A stretch of DNA of 64,000 nt, from assembly GCA_027449965.1 (NCBI GenBank), contig DAIDKP010000003.1:62001-126000 (forward strand), written 5' to 3'. This DNA is from Acidobacteriaceae bacterium. GTDB taxonomy: Bacteria; Acidobacteriota; Terriglobia; Terriglobales; Acidobacteriaceae. Under the pieces are notes generated by a model. The model had not been told where the DNA came from. It ran no database searches and saw only the letters and a list, made by a program, of their open reading frames with translations. Made by a program: the position numbers and the translations under genes. Within the stretch, counting starts at the first letter, position 1. Each line of letters starts with the position of its first letter. This document shows positions 34,000 through 42,487 of this stretch, one piece after another.

Positions 34000-35481
34000 C
34001 TATGCGGTCGCGCGTCCGTCGGCGGTTGAAAATCCAATGCGCGTCTCGGGAGATTCCAGCAGTTTTTCCATCTCGTTTGCCGCCAGCGGACGCGAGAAGA
34101 GATAGCCCTGACCGAAGCGACAGCCCAGCTTGTGCAGCAGCGCACGCTGCTCCTCTGTCTCAATCCCCTCGGCGACGACATCCATTCCCAGGATGCGCGC
34201 CAGCTCCAGAATCGTTTTGACAATCTGGAGCGGCTGCGTACCCATCGTCATGCGTTTGACGAAGGAGCGATCCACCTTGAGCACGTCAAACGGGAAGCGG
34301 TGAAGATGGCTGAGCGAGCTGTAGCCGGTTCCGAAGTCATCCATGTGCAGCGAGACGCCCAGACGTTGCAGGCTGTTCAGGACGGAGACTGTGGTTCCGA
34401 TCGATGGGATCAAGGTCGATTCGGTCATCTCCAGGCCCAGGTGATGCGCGCGCAGCCCGGTGGTCTGCAGCAGAGACTCGATCTGATCAGCAAGTCCGTG
34501 ACGGGTAAACTGGCGCGCCGAGAGATTGACGCAGACGCGCAGAGAATCCAGCCACGGTCGATCCTGCTTCCAGGCCTGCAACTGACGGCAGGCGTGCGCC
34601 AGCCCCCAGTCGCCGATGGGCAGGATCATTCCATTCTCTTCGGCATGAGGGATAAAACTTTGCGGCGAAAGCAGGCCACGACGGGGATGCTTCCAGCGAA
34701 TCAGCGCTTCCAGGCCAACGATTCGTCCGGTGGCAATCTCCACTTCCGGCTGATAGAAGAGCACGAACTGATCGCGATCGAGAGCGTATTGCAGCTCTGC
34801 CGCAGTGGGCCAGTCCTCACTGGCCTCCATTCCGCCTGAGACAACGGGGGCGGGCGCAACCGATGCTGGCGCGACAGACGCAGATTCGGCGACTCGCCGG
34901 TGCGTCTCTGCCGAAGTGCTTTGTGTGCCGGCACGAAGCGAGCGCAGCTCAAGCTGGTCGCTCACCAGACTGGCAAGATTCTCCAGCGCCAGAATCTCGT
35001 CCTGCGTGATCTGAGCGCGCGGTTGCGTGCCGGCGACACAAAGCGCGCCCAGCGTAACGCCGTTCGAGCACTGTATCGGGACACCGGCAAAGAAGCGCAC
35101 CTGCATCACCGTATCCGGACGATAAAATCCGCGCGGACGATTCACGGCCTGCATATCGGCCACCAGCAGCATGGAGCCGGTCCGTACGATCTGCTCGGCA
35201 AAGGATTCCTCACGCGGAAACTGTCGAAGTTGTGTATTCCAAAGCGACTTGGACCAGATGCGCTGGCCATCCAGGAAGTCGATGGAGGCCAACTCAGCGC
35301 CCATATGTGCGGCAGCCATTCTGACGATTGAGTCCAGCCGCTCTTCCGGCTCCGTGTCCAGAATTTGCAGTTTCCGCAACGTCTCCCGTCGCAACTGTTC
35401 TTCCGATGGCGCCGCGCACTCGGGCCGAGCTTCCGCATCTGCTGTAGCGTGGAAGGCAAGCTTGTAGACCGCGTCAGGCAT
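34000..35481 (-). CDS. GAF-EAL c-di-GMP phosphodiesterase
   Basis: 493 residues. Residues ~30-180 are a GAF domain (LDTEPEERLDSIVRMAAAHM, FFAGVPIQCSNGVTLGALCV) that may bind a small ligand or sense redox; a ~45-residue linker follows. Residues ~230-475 are an EAL domain with the full catalytic set: GLEALIRW (EAL), LSARQF (Asn/Arg context), EMTES, DDFGTGYSSL, LKVDRSFVK (Lys), VAEGIET and GQGYLFSRP (Gln). All metal and substrate ligands are present, so active hydrolysis of c-di-GMP to pGpG is expected. No transmembrane segment; cytoplasmic. No GGDEF protein is adjacent. It is downstream of the esterase gene on the same strand with a 137-bp gap. Confidence 0.93.
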   Translation of the reverse strand: MPDAVYKLAFHATADAEARPECAAPSEEQLRRETLRKLQILDTEPEERLDSIVRMAAAHMGAELASIDFLDGQRIWSKSLWNTQLRQFPREESFAEQIVRTGSMLLVADMQAVNRPRGFYRPDTVMQVRFFAGVPIQCSNGVTLGALCVAGTQPRAQITQDEILALENLASLVSDQLELRSLRAGTQSTSAETHRRVAESASVAPASVAPAPVVSGGMEASEDWPTAAELQYALDRDQFVLFYQPEVEIATGRIVGLEALIRWKHPRRGLLSPQSFIPHAEENGMILPIGDWGLAHACRQLQAWKQDRPWLDSLRVCVNLSARQFTRHGLADQIESLLQTTGLRAHHLGLEMTESTLIPSIGTTVSVLNSLQRLGVSLHMDDFGTGYSSLSHLHRFPFDVLKVDRSFVKRMTMGTQPLQIVKTILELARILGMDVVAEGIETEEQRALLHKLGCRFGQGYLFSRPLAANEMEKLLESPETRIGFSTADGRATA

Positions 35482-35618
35482 CGGATCTCCGGAGTTGATT
35501 CATGCGCAGCAAGCCCCGCATCTCGCAGGCGACCATCCGTCGACCGTCGCAGCCTGCCTCTCATTTATCGGATCAAATCAGAGAAACTTCAGAACGGCCG
35601 TAAGCGTATTCTCTGGAA

Positions 35619-36617
35619 CTACTTGGCACGCTGCTGAGTCGTGTGCAGGATTCCGATCGTATGCAGCCAGAGAGTCACGCTCGAGGGCCAGCGGGTTACC
35701 GGCAGGTTCGTTCGCCTCAGGCCGTAGCCATGCACACCTTCGGTGTAGATGTGCAGCTCGGCGGGTACGTCAGCATTTTTGAGCGCCATGAAGTAGGCGA
35801 TCGAGCTTTCCACATGCGCCACGTGATCGTCTTCCGTTTGCAGCAGATATGTGGGCGGCGTACGCGAGTTGACGGGCAGATTGGGGTTGAACGAAAACCG
35901 GCTCTCCGCAATGGCCAGGTAGCCGGGATACAGAATGACGGCGAAGTTCGGCTTGCAGCTCAACTTGTCCGCCGCATCCACGCTTGGATATGACCGCTCG
36001 GTGTTGTGCGTGCTGATCGCCGCTGCCAGGTGCCCACCGGCAGAAAAACCGAGGACGCCAACGCGGTTCGGATCGATCTTCCACTCGGCGGCATGGGCAC
36101 GAACCAGCCCCATGGCGCGCTGCGCATCCTGAAGCGCGGCGGCAGACTCCGGATACGGGCCGGAGCCGGGAACGCGGTACTTGACCAGAATGCAGTTGAC
36201 GCCGATTGAGTTCAGCCAGGTGCAGACCTCTGTGCCTTCAAGATCGATGGCCAGAATGCGGTAAGCACCGCCGGGAAAGACCAGCACGGCCGCACCGGTG
36301 TTGTTGGTTTTGGCCGGATAGAGCGTGAGCGTGGGATGGGAGACGTTGCCCAGGCGAAGGACGGGCTTGCCGGCGATCCACGGGTCATCGGGACGGGTCG
36401 TATTGACCTCCGGGCCGTGGGCCAGCTCGCGCGGCTGACCGGAAGTTGTTCTGCCGTCTGGCGCCTGACCGGGCCAAAGCGGCAGCGTGAGAGTGCCGGG
36501 CGCGGGCTGCCAGGCCGGGGTGGTCTTCGGGGCCGTTGCCTGGCCCGGGGCCGCCTGCGATGCGGAGAAGACAAAAGCAAGGAAAAGAGCAGAGAGAGAA
36601 AATTGCCAACGCGCCAT
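35619..36617 (-). CDS. Secreted alpha/beta hydrolase, BD-FAE / acetyl-xylan-esterase-like
   Basis: 332 residues. The signal peptide (LSALFLAFVFSASQA) spans residues ~6-22. The alpha/beta-hydrolase fold has an oxyanion segment VLVFPGGAYRIL, the nucleophile elbow GVLGFSAGGHLAAAIS (Ser at ~188), an acidic residue in LLQTEDDHVAHVESS and the catalytic His in YTEGVHGYGLR. The N-terminal LPLWPGQAPDG and the overall pattern match the family that deacetylates xylan or hydrolyses related esters in saccharolytic Acidobacteria and Bacteroidetes. It is divergent from the M28 peptidase gene, sharing a 100-bp promoter region. Fits with the GH3 enzyme in plant-polymer breakdown. Confidence 0.9.
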   Translation of the reverse strand: MARWQFSLSALFLAFVFSASQAAPGQATAPKTTPAWQPAPGTLTLPLWPGQAPDGRTTSGQPRELAHGPEVNTTRPDDPWIAGKPVLRLGNVSHPTLTLYPAKTNNTGAAVLVFPGGAYRILAIDLEGTEVCTWLNSIGVNCILVKYRVPGSGPYPESAAALQDAQRAMGLVRAHAAEWKIDPNRVGVLGFSAGGHLAAAISTHNTERSYPSVDAADKLSCKPNFAVILYPGYLAIAESRFSFNPNLPVNSRTPPTYLLQTEDDHVAHVESSIAYFMALKNADVPAELHIYTEGVHGYGLRRTNLPVTRWPSSVTLWLHTIGILHTTQQRAK

Positions 36618-36717
36618 CGACAGCTCCTGACGTCTTCAAGGATGATAGTGGCAGCCTGAATCGAACTGAGAAGAGAAAACGAGCTTTGAGCAGAGCATAC
36701 GCCAGCGGAGAGAAGCC

Positions 36718-38490
36718 ATGCAAAGAAAGTTGGACGGGATGAGACATCGAGAGGCCGGATGGAATTTCGCACGTCGAAAGCGCGCCTGCACTGGGGCCCG
36801 CGCAAGGGTTGGATTGGCTTTTGCGCTTGGCGCAGCGATGCTTTGCGCAGGTGTGTTTGTCCAGGCTCAATCGAGTGCGGCTCAATCGAGTGCAGCCCCG
36901 ATGAGTGCCGGCCCGGCGCTCCAAACCGCCGAAGCCAGCGTGAGCGCGGCGCGCATTCGCGCCCACGTGCGGTTCATCTCCGACGATCTGCTGGAAGGCC
37001 GCTATCCGGGACTGCGCGGCGGCGAACTGGCAGCCAAATACGTGGCGACGCAGTTTGCGCTCGACGGCCTGAAACCGGCGGGCGACAACGGCAGCTACTT
37101 CCAGCAGGTGCGCTTCGTGGGCATGGCGGTGCAGCCGGCAAAGACCGCGATGGAGTTTGTGCCGCTCCATGGGCCGACCATTCCGCTGCGCTTTGGCGAT
37201 GACTACACCGTGAGCAACCGCACGCTGACGCCTGAGGTCACGATCGACGCGCCGCTGGTCTTTGTCGGCTATGGCGTAACCGCGCCGGAGTTTGGCTGGG
37301 ATGATTACAAGGGTGTGGATGTGAAGGGCAAGGTCATTGTCTGCATCGTCGGCGATCCGCCGTCGAACGATCCCCGGTTTTTTGCCGGCAAGGCGATGAC
37401 CTACTACGGACGCTGGACCTACAAGTTTGAGCAGGCGGCGCGTATGGGCGCGGTCGGCGCGCTCATTATCCACCGGACGGATCTGGCCAGCTACGGCTGG
37501 GACGTGGTCAAGAACTCCAACACCAGCGAACAAACCTCACTTGCGGACGATCCGGCGCCGCATCTGAAGGCTGCAAGCTGGATTCAGCTCGAAGTGGCGC
37601 GGCGACTTTTTGCCGCCGCGGGGCTGGATTTTGACCAGCAGTTTGCTGCGGCAGGTCAGCGTGGATTCCATGCTGTGCCGCTTTCGGTTCGCCTTCAGGG
37701 AAAAGTAGCCAGCACGGTGCGCCGGTTTGAGTCGCCCAATGTCGTCGCCATGCTGCCCGGGGCTTCCACCAGCCCGGACCAGGCCGTGCTTTACACGGCG
37801 CACTACGACCATCTGGGCTTTGTGCCGGGCATGGCGGGCGACAACATCTATAACGGCGCGGCAGACAACGGCACAGGCGTCGGGATGCTGCTGGAGATGG
37901 CGCATGTCTGGTCGTCGAGCGGCATTCGCCTGCCGCATTCGATCCTCTTTGCCGCGGTTACGGCCGAGGAGCAAGGCTTGCTTGGTTCACAGTATCTCGG
38001 CGAACATCCTCCCATTCCCGCCGGACAAATCGCCCTCGACATCAACTACGACATGATCCTGCCGCTCGGTGTGCCGCTTGAGGTGGACGTGAACGGCGCA
38101 CAGCGGACGACTTTTTATCCAACCGTGGAGAAGGTAGCCAGGCAGTTCGACCTGACCATCGTGCCGGACCCGCGCCCGGAGGCAGGCAGCTACTATCGCT
38201 CCGACCACTTCTCGCTTTCGCGCGTGGGCATTCCGGCGTTTTCGATTGATGCCGGAACGCTGTACGCCGGGCATGATCGTGCCTGGGGCGTAGAGAAGTT
38301 TCGCCAGTTTGAGGAGCACGATTATCACAACTTCAGTGACAACTTCCATGAAGACTGGGACTTTGCCGGCAACGCCAAGCTTGTACGCTTCGGCATGGCG
38401 CTGGGCTGGCAGGCGCTCCATCGAAGCTCCACGATTGAGTGGAATCCGGGGGACGAGTTTGAAGCAGCGCGGTTGAAGAGCCAGCGCTAA
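36718..38490 (+). CDS. Secreted M28-family zinc aminopeptidase with PA domain
   Basis: 590 residues from ATG 36718 with GGAGAG just upstream. The N-terminus is a long basic leader (ARRKRACTGARARVGLAFAL, ending FVQAQ). A PA (protease-associated) insert is visible around residues 170-290 (TYKFEQAARMGAVGALIIHR). The M28 catalytic core follows, with zinc ligands in YTAHYDHLGF (His), GAADNGTGVGMLLEMA (Asp), VTAEEQGLLGS (Glu-Glu), INYDM (Asp) and YYRSDHFSLSR (His). It removes N-terminal residues from peptides outside the cytoplasm. Two identical 15-bp units just after the leader encode QSSAAQSSAA. A 15-bp-arm hairpin follows the stop. Confidence 0.93.
   Translation: MQRKLDGMRHREAGWNFARRKRACTGARARVGLAFALGAAMLCAGVFVQAQSSAAQSSAAPMSAGPALQTAEASVSAARIRAHVRFISDDLLEGRYPGLRGGELAAKYVATQFALDGLKPAGDNGSYFQQVRFVGMAVQPAKTAMEFVPLHGPTIPLRFGDDYTVSNRTLTPEVTIDAPLVFVGYGVTAPEFGWDDYKGVDVKGKVIVCIVGDPPSNDPRFFAGKAMTYYGRWTYKFEQAARMGAVGALIIHRTDLASYGWDVVKNSNTSEQTSLADDPAPHLKAASWIQLEVARRLFAAAGLDFDQQFAAAGQRGFHAVPLSVRLQGKVASTVRRFESPNVVAMLPGASTSPDQAVLYTAHYDHLGFVPGMAGDNIYNGAADNGTGVGMLLEMAHVWSSSGIRLPHSILFAAVTAEEQGLLGSQYLGEHPPIPAGQIALDINYDMILPLGVPLEVDVNGAQRTTFYPTVEKVARQFDLTIVPDPRPEAGSYYRSDHFSLSRVGIPAFSIDAGTLYAGHDRAWGVEKFRQFEEHDYHNFSDNFHEDWDFAGNAKLVRFGMALGWQALHRSSTIEWNPGDEFEAARLKSQR
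36864..36893. repeat. Two perfect copies of a 15-bp unit in the M28 peptidase leader
   Basis: GGCTCAATCGAGTGC repeated head to tail, encoding QSSAAQSSAA directly after the presumed signal-peptide cleavage site. In frame. Confidence 0.8.
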
Positions 38491-38504
38491 AGCGGCAACG
38501 ACTT

Positions 38505-38548
38505 CCGGATTCCGCGCCACGACGCTCTCTGCCTGGCGCGGAATCCGG
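38505..38548. terminator. 15-bp perfect stem after the M28 peptidase gene
   Basis: CCGGATTCCGCGCCA and TGGCGCGGAATCCGG are exact reverse complements around a 14-base loop, starting 14 bp after the stop codon. There is no T tract, so it may be a Rho-assisted terminator, a message-stabilising 3' hairpin or a dispersed palindromic element. Confidence 0.65.
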
Positions 38549-38681
38549 CACCAAACGGAGTCCCTCCTGCCCGTTTCGGTTCGAGATTCCTTTTGCAGGG
38601 AAATTCATGTGACGGGCCGATTCGCGCCTGCGCAAGTTGCGTTATGCTCACCGTAGAGTGAACTGGGGATTCTCTGCGGCA

Positions 38682-39179
38682 ATGCACATCAACCCTCCAA
38701 CCTGGCAATGGACTGCGCTCGCGCTGACTTTGATGGCCTGCGTCGCGGTCATGTTGTGGCTGCTGCGCCATCGCAGGCCAACCGCCGAGGAACTGGAGCG
38801 CGAGCGCCGGTTGCGGCTGGTCAGCTATGGGCGTCTGGTGGATGGCCTGCTGGTGGATCTGATGGAAGTGCGCGAGTCTGGCGCAACCTTGCCGAGCACG
38901 CCCGTTACTCGCTGGATGTTGCTGTATCAGTATGAGATCGCCGGGGTCAACTATGAGTGCGCGCAGGACGTCACAGCTTTGAGTGAGGATCTGCAACCCG
39001 TGCGGATTCAGGTGGGGTTGCCGTGCTCGGTGCGCTACCAGCCAGGAAGCCCGGAGAACAGCATCGTCGTGGCCGAGACCTGGAGCGGGCTGCGCAATAT
39101 CGCGGCTCCACGCGGATTGCGTGGCGATTTCCTGCGGCCGCCTTCGCGGATCGCGCGCTCGGCGCAGACGGCCGGCTGA
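38682..39179 (+). CDS. Single-pass membrane protein of unknown function
   Basis: 165 residues from ATG 38682 with GGGGA about 12 bases upstream; the frame can be read from a TTG at 38637 but without a better site. The sequence begins MHINPPTWQWTALALTLMAC, a hydrophobic helix to ~residue 25, then a very basic, charged region (LRHRRPTAEELERERRLRLV) and a globular part with ESGATLPSTPVTRWMLLYQY and VQVGLPC-like strands. I do not recognise the family; it has the look of a DUF3592-like soluble domain behind one transmembrane helix, but this is weak. It lies 57 bp before the CDF metal-exporter gene, so cotranscription is possible. Confidence 0.65.
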   Translation: MHINPPTWQWTALALTLMACVAVMLWLLRHRRPTAEELERERRLRLVSYGRLVDGLLVDLMEVRESGATLPSTPVTRWMLLYQYEIAGVNYECAQDVTALSEDLQPVRIQVGLPCSVRYQPGSPENSIVVAETWSGLRNIAAPRGLRGDFLRPPSRIARSAQTAG

Positions 39180-39236
39180 GTCTGCGCTCGCCTTGCGGTG
39201 GCGCGATTGCTCCGCGGCTCATACACTATTTAAGGA

Positions 39237-40214
39237 ATGCATGTGCATGCGCCATCCTCGAAGCGAACCAGCCGTGTTCTGTGGTTCTCCATGGCCTCGA
39301 CGCTTGCCTATGTCGGGCTGACGCTCTTTGCCGGCTGGCGCGCGCATTCGCTGGCGCTCATCTCCGAGGCTGGCCACAATGCTTCGGATTTTCTGGCGCT
39401 GGCGCTCTCGTTCGTCGCTGTCTATTTTCAGCAGCGCCCGGCCAACGACCTGAAGACCTTTGGCTATCAGCGAGCGGGCGTGCTGGCTGCGTTTCTGAAT
39501 GCCTCGACGCTGGTGATTCTGTCGCTGTGGATTGGCGTGGAAGCGATCCATCGCATCGGCGCGCCGGTTGCCGTGCAGCCACGGCTGATGATGGAAGTTG
39601 CCGCAGTTGGCGTGGTGATGAATGGCGTGATCGCGTTGCTGCTGTGGGGCGTGGCGCGGGATGTGAATCTGCGCAGTTCGTTTCTGCACATGGCCGGCGA
39701 CACGCTTTCGACCGCGGCGGTAATCGTCGGGGGATTTGCCATTCAACTGACAGGGCAAAACTGGATTGATCCGGCGCTTTCGCTGGTGATCTCCGGGCTG
39801 ATTCTGTGGAGTTCGATCGGGATTGTCCGGGAGGCGCTGAACATCCTCCTCGAGGGTACGCCGCGCGGGCTGGCCGTCTCCGAGATTCGCAGCAGCCTGC
39901 AAGGGGTGGAGGGTGTGCTGGATGTGCATGACCTGCATGTCTGGTCGCTTGGCTCGCAGTCACGCGCGTTGGCCTGCCATGTGCGGATCGACGATATTCC
40001 GCCTTCGGAGAGCCACTGCATCCTGCTCAAGTTGCAGGAGAAGGCGCGGCATGAATTCCAGATCGCCCACACAACCATCCAGTTTGAGCATGAGGGCTGC
40101 GAGGCGCGCGAGGGCTGTGTGGTCTCGGTGGAAGAGATGGCGATTGGCGGCGATGACCACGCGCATCACGGGCATGGCCATCACGGACATGGCCATCATC
40201 ACCACGCGCACTGA
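39237..40214 (+). CDS. Cation diffusion facilitator family metal exporter (CzcD/ZitB-like)
   Basis: 325 residues from ATG 39237, but the AAGGA directly precedes that ATG; a GTG two codons later (39243) has the better spacing and may be the true start. Six helices are expected. The transport-site His and Asp pairs are EAGHNASDF in TM2 and LHMAGDTLS in TM5, the HDHD pattern associated with zinc and cadmium. The cytoplasmic domain contains VEGVLDVHDLHVWSLGSQSR, typical of CDF. The last twenty residues are an extreme His tail (DDHAHHGHGHHGHGHHHHAH), probably a metal buffer. Exports divalent metal using proton exchange at the inner membrane. Converges with the lipoprotein gene 10 bp away. Confidence 0.95.
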   Translation: MHVHAPSSKRTSRVLWFSMASTLAYVGLTLFAGWRAHSLALISEAGHNASDFLALALSFVAVYFQQRPANDLKTFGYQRAGVLAAFLNASTLVILSLWIGVEAIHRIGAPVAVQPRLMMEVAAVGVVMNGVIALLLWGVARDVNLRSSFLHMAGDTLSTAAVIVGGFAIQLTGQNWIDPALSLVISGLILWSSIGIVREALNILLEGTPRGLAVSEIRSSLQGVEGVLDVHDLHVWSLGSQSRALACHVRIDDIPPSESHCILLKLQEKARHEFQIAHTTIQFEHEGCEAREGCVVSVEEMAIGGDDHAHHGHGHHGHGHHHHAH

Positions 40215-40224
40215 ACCCGTACCC

Positions 40225-40869
40225 TCAGTCTGCTTCGTTGCTGCCGGGCAGGTCGAGGACGACCAGGCCGAAGTTGGTGCCGGTGCGTCCGGACTTCTGA
40301 TCGTCGAGCGTGACGACGTGCTGGTGGTGAGGCGAGCCGGCCTTGAGGACAAGCGCGTGAGCGGAGGTATCGACGCTGGCGATGTTGTGGCCGCCGTGGC
40401 CGGAGTCGCCGTTGCTCTGGCAGGTGAGTCCCTGCGCGGTTTTGACAGGGGTGCCGATGGGCTGGTTACCCTGGCAGATGAGGACATCGCCGTAGCGGTG
40501 AAGAGCTTTCTGGTAAAAGGCCTGGAGCTTGTCGCGGCTGTCGGTGCTGAAGTAGTGTGCGGTCTTCACCCGCAACTGCCACTGTCCAAAGCCCATGTGG
40601 ACGTCGGCGGACTGGTTGTCACCGTCGTCGTTGACGGGCGTCGAGCCGGGATAGAGGGGCAGGCCGATGTCGGCGGCGGAGGTCTGGTCGGTATTGACGT
40701 GAAGGCCGCCGAAGGGCGTGTCGATGCGGACGCGCTTGTCCTGACCGTTGGCACCTTTCTGATCGGTGATGCGGCAGCCCGCCAACCCGCCAAGCAGCAA
40801 CCCGCCAAGCATGGCGATGGCAAGCGACGACGACACGGAACGGAAGCGAGACGAAGCCGGAAGCGACAT
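40225..40869 (-). CDS. Lipoprotein of unknown function
   Basis: 214 residues from ATG 40869, preceded by GGAGGG; the frame extends to 40932 but that part lacks a signal-like start. The leader ends in [12 protein letters not shown], a lipobox with Cys at about residue 32. The mature part contains [30 protein letters not shown] and a segment with [20 protein letters not shown], a layout seen in many acidobacterial lipoproteins that carry a short beta region followed by an alpha-beta DUF with a conserved YPGA/S-like motif. No catalytic residues are recognisable. Convergent with the CDF gene; nothing indicates the partner. Confidence 0.75.
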   Translation of the reverse strand: MSLPASSRFRSVSSSLAIAMLGGLLLGGLAGCRITDQKGANGQDKRVRIDTPFGGLHVNTDQTSAADIGLPLYPGSTPVNDDGDNQSADVHMGFGQWQLRVKTAHYFSTDSRDKLQAFYQKALHRYGDVLICQGNQPIGTPVKTAQGLTCQSNGDSGHGGHNIASVDTSAHALVLKAGSPHHQHVVTLDDQKSGRTGTNFGLVVLDLPGSNEAD

Positions 40870-41072
40870 GGAACCCTCCAGAGGAAGCCGTGAGTAACGG
40901 AACGAGCAGGAAGATGCCGGGGTATTTGCCACGCATCCTGCATCCGCCGATCACTCCACGCAAGAATACGACGGAAGCAGGCATTTTGTTCCGCGTTTTT
41001 CCTCCGGCTCTTTTCCTGCAGCGATGTGAGCATGAGAGGCGGAGCACGGGCGCAATGGATACAATCAGAAGC

Positions 41073-41471
41073 ATGAGCACAGCCAAGCAAGTCCTCCGCA
41101 CCGAGCAGGCACCGGCTGCAATCGGGCCCTATTCCCAGGCGATCCAGGTCGGCAATCTCCTTTTCGCCTCCGGCCAGATTCCGCTTGACCCGGCGACGCA
41201 GCAGGTCGTCGAAGGCGGCATTGAGGAGCAGACGCGGCGTGTGCTCGAGAACCTGAAGGCGATTGCCGAGGCAGCGGGCGGCAGCCTGAGCGGAGCGGTG
41301 AAGGCAACGGTCTTTCTGCGGGATTTCAACGACTTTGCCGCGATGAACGCAATCTACGCGCAGTATTTCGCCGCCGACGGCGCAATCGCTCCGGCGCGAA
41401 CGACGGTCGAGGTGAGCCGCCTGCCCAGGGATGTGCGCATCGAGATCGACCTGATTGTGAGCCTGGCCTGA
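41073..41471 (+). CDS. ridA: RidA family reactive-intermediate deaminase
   Basis: 132 residues from ATG 41073 ([20 protein letters not shown]); an in-frame ATG at 41055 would add six residues and is about equally placed for a ribosome-binding site. The family signature [20 protein letters not shown] is followed by [20 protein letters not shown], and the C-terminal [20 protein letters not shown] carries the conserved Arg and Glu that bind the enamine/imine. RidA trimers hydrolyse 2-aminoacrylate and related imines released by PLP enzymes. No PLP-enzyme gene is adjacent. Confidence 0.94.
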   Translation: MSTAKQVLRTEQAPAAIGPYSQAIQVGNLLFASGQIPLDPATQQVVEGGIEEQTRRVLENLKAIAEAAGGSLSGAVKATVFLRDFNDFAAMNAIYAQYFAADGAIAPARTTVEVSRLPRDVRIEIDLIVSLA

Positions 41472-41609
41472 AGCGGGCCTGAAGGCGCGTCCGGCAACAG
41501 AGCTTCCTGATTCGGCGATACCCGCGCACGGGTTTCACTCCTGCACGGGAGGGGCTTAAATCTCTGCCAAAAAGCGCGCGGCGCGGTTGTCTGAACCTAC
41601 ACTGAGCAG

Positions 41610-42455
41610 GTGGCCCCGTCGATACAGACCCGCGCCGAGCACAACGGCATCGAGATCGAGCGGCTGCGCGAGCTGCTGTTGACGATGGCTGATGCGAGCG
41701 CGCCGGGACGGGAGTTTTCGATGGCGATTGCGGAACTGGCGCGCGCGGGGCGGATGGAGCAGTTGCGGGCAGTGTTGCCGGCGGTGGTCTATCACGAGCT
41801 GTGGCAACGGTACGAGGCTGCTCCGGAACGGTTTGCCGGGGAGTGGGAGCAGATTGGCCACGAGATGCAGAAGGGGTTTGTGGATCATGCGCGACAGAGG
41901 CTGACGTCGCTGACGCGGATGCAGCAGGCGGGTGCGCGTGGGGAAGCACCGGCATGGCAGTCGATTCAGCGTGCGCTCGATGCCCGGCAGGGCGACCTGC
42001 TGCGCGCGGCGATGGCCGCGGAGATGATCGACCTGATCGAGCCAGCCGTGGCGCGCGCGCAGCATCTGCGGGAGTGCGTGGTGGCGCGATCCGCCTCCGA
42101 TGAAGCGGATCGTTATCTGGACGAGGCGACGCGCTGCTACTTTTTTGCGCTTTTCACGGCCTGCGCGGTGATGTGCCGTTCGGTGCTCGAGGAGGCGATC
42201 CGGCAACGGCTGCCGGAGCCATTGCGACGGCAGATTCAGACGCGTTACAGAAACGCTCCGACGCTGGGCAATCTGCTGCACGAGATGAACAACAACCTGA
42301 AGGCGACGGGGATCGACCCGGAGTTTCCGCGGCTGGCCAATCGCGTGAATGATATCGGCAAGCGCGCGGTGCATCAGGGACTGGTGGCCGAGGATGAGGC
42401 GCGCGCCTGCCTGCAACATGCGCGCGAGGCGCTGGAGATGCTGCTGGCGGGGTGA
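41610..42455 (+). CDS. Helical protein with DUF4145-like C-terminal domain
   Basis: 281 residues from a GTG at 41610; the ribosome-binding site is poor and an ATG at 41685 cannot be excluded. The first half is helical and charged, without a recognisable domain. The C-terminal ~130 residues resemble DUF4145: YFFALFTACAVMCRSVLEEA, LGNLLHEMNNNLKATGIDPE and RVNDIGKRAVHQGLVAED, echoing the R-x-x-LE and I-x-x-G-N/R-x-A-x-H motifs of that family. DUF4145 domains occur fused to nucleases in defence and restriction systems, but here no effector is attached, so the role is open. Converges with dnaB with a 32-bp gap. Confidence 0.7.
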   Translation: MAPSIQTRAEHNGIEIERLRELLLTMADASAPGREFSMAIAELARAGRMEQLRAVLPAVVYHELWQRYEAAPERFAGEWEQIGHEMQKGFVDHARQRLTSLTRMQQAGARGEAPAWQSIQRALDARQGDLLRAAMAAEMIDLIEPAVARAQHLRECVVARSASDEADRYLDEATRCYFFALFTACAVMCRSVLEEAIRQRLPEPLRRQIQTRYRNAPTLGNLLHEMNNNLKATGIDPEFPRLANRVNDIGKRAVHQGLVAEDEARACLQHAREALEMLLAG

Positions 42456-42487
42456 AAGCGGCGTTTGGGCGCGCTTCCCTGCGACGA

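Noticed and set aside
41610..42455. Abortive-infection or restriction defence protein
   Set aside because: Only a DUF4145-like helical domain is present, with no nuclease or other effector and no defence neighbours.
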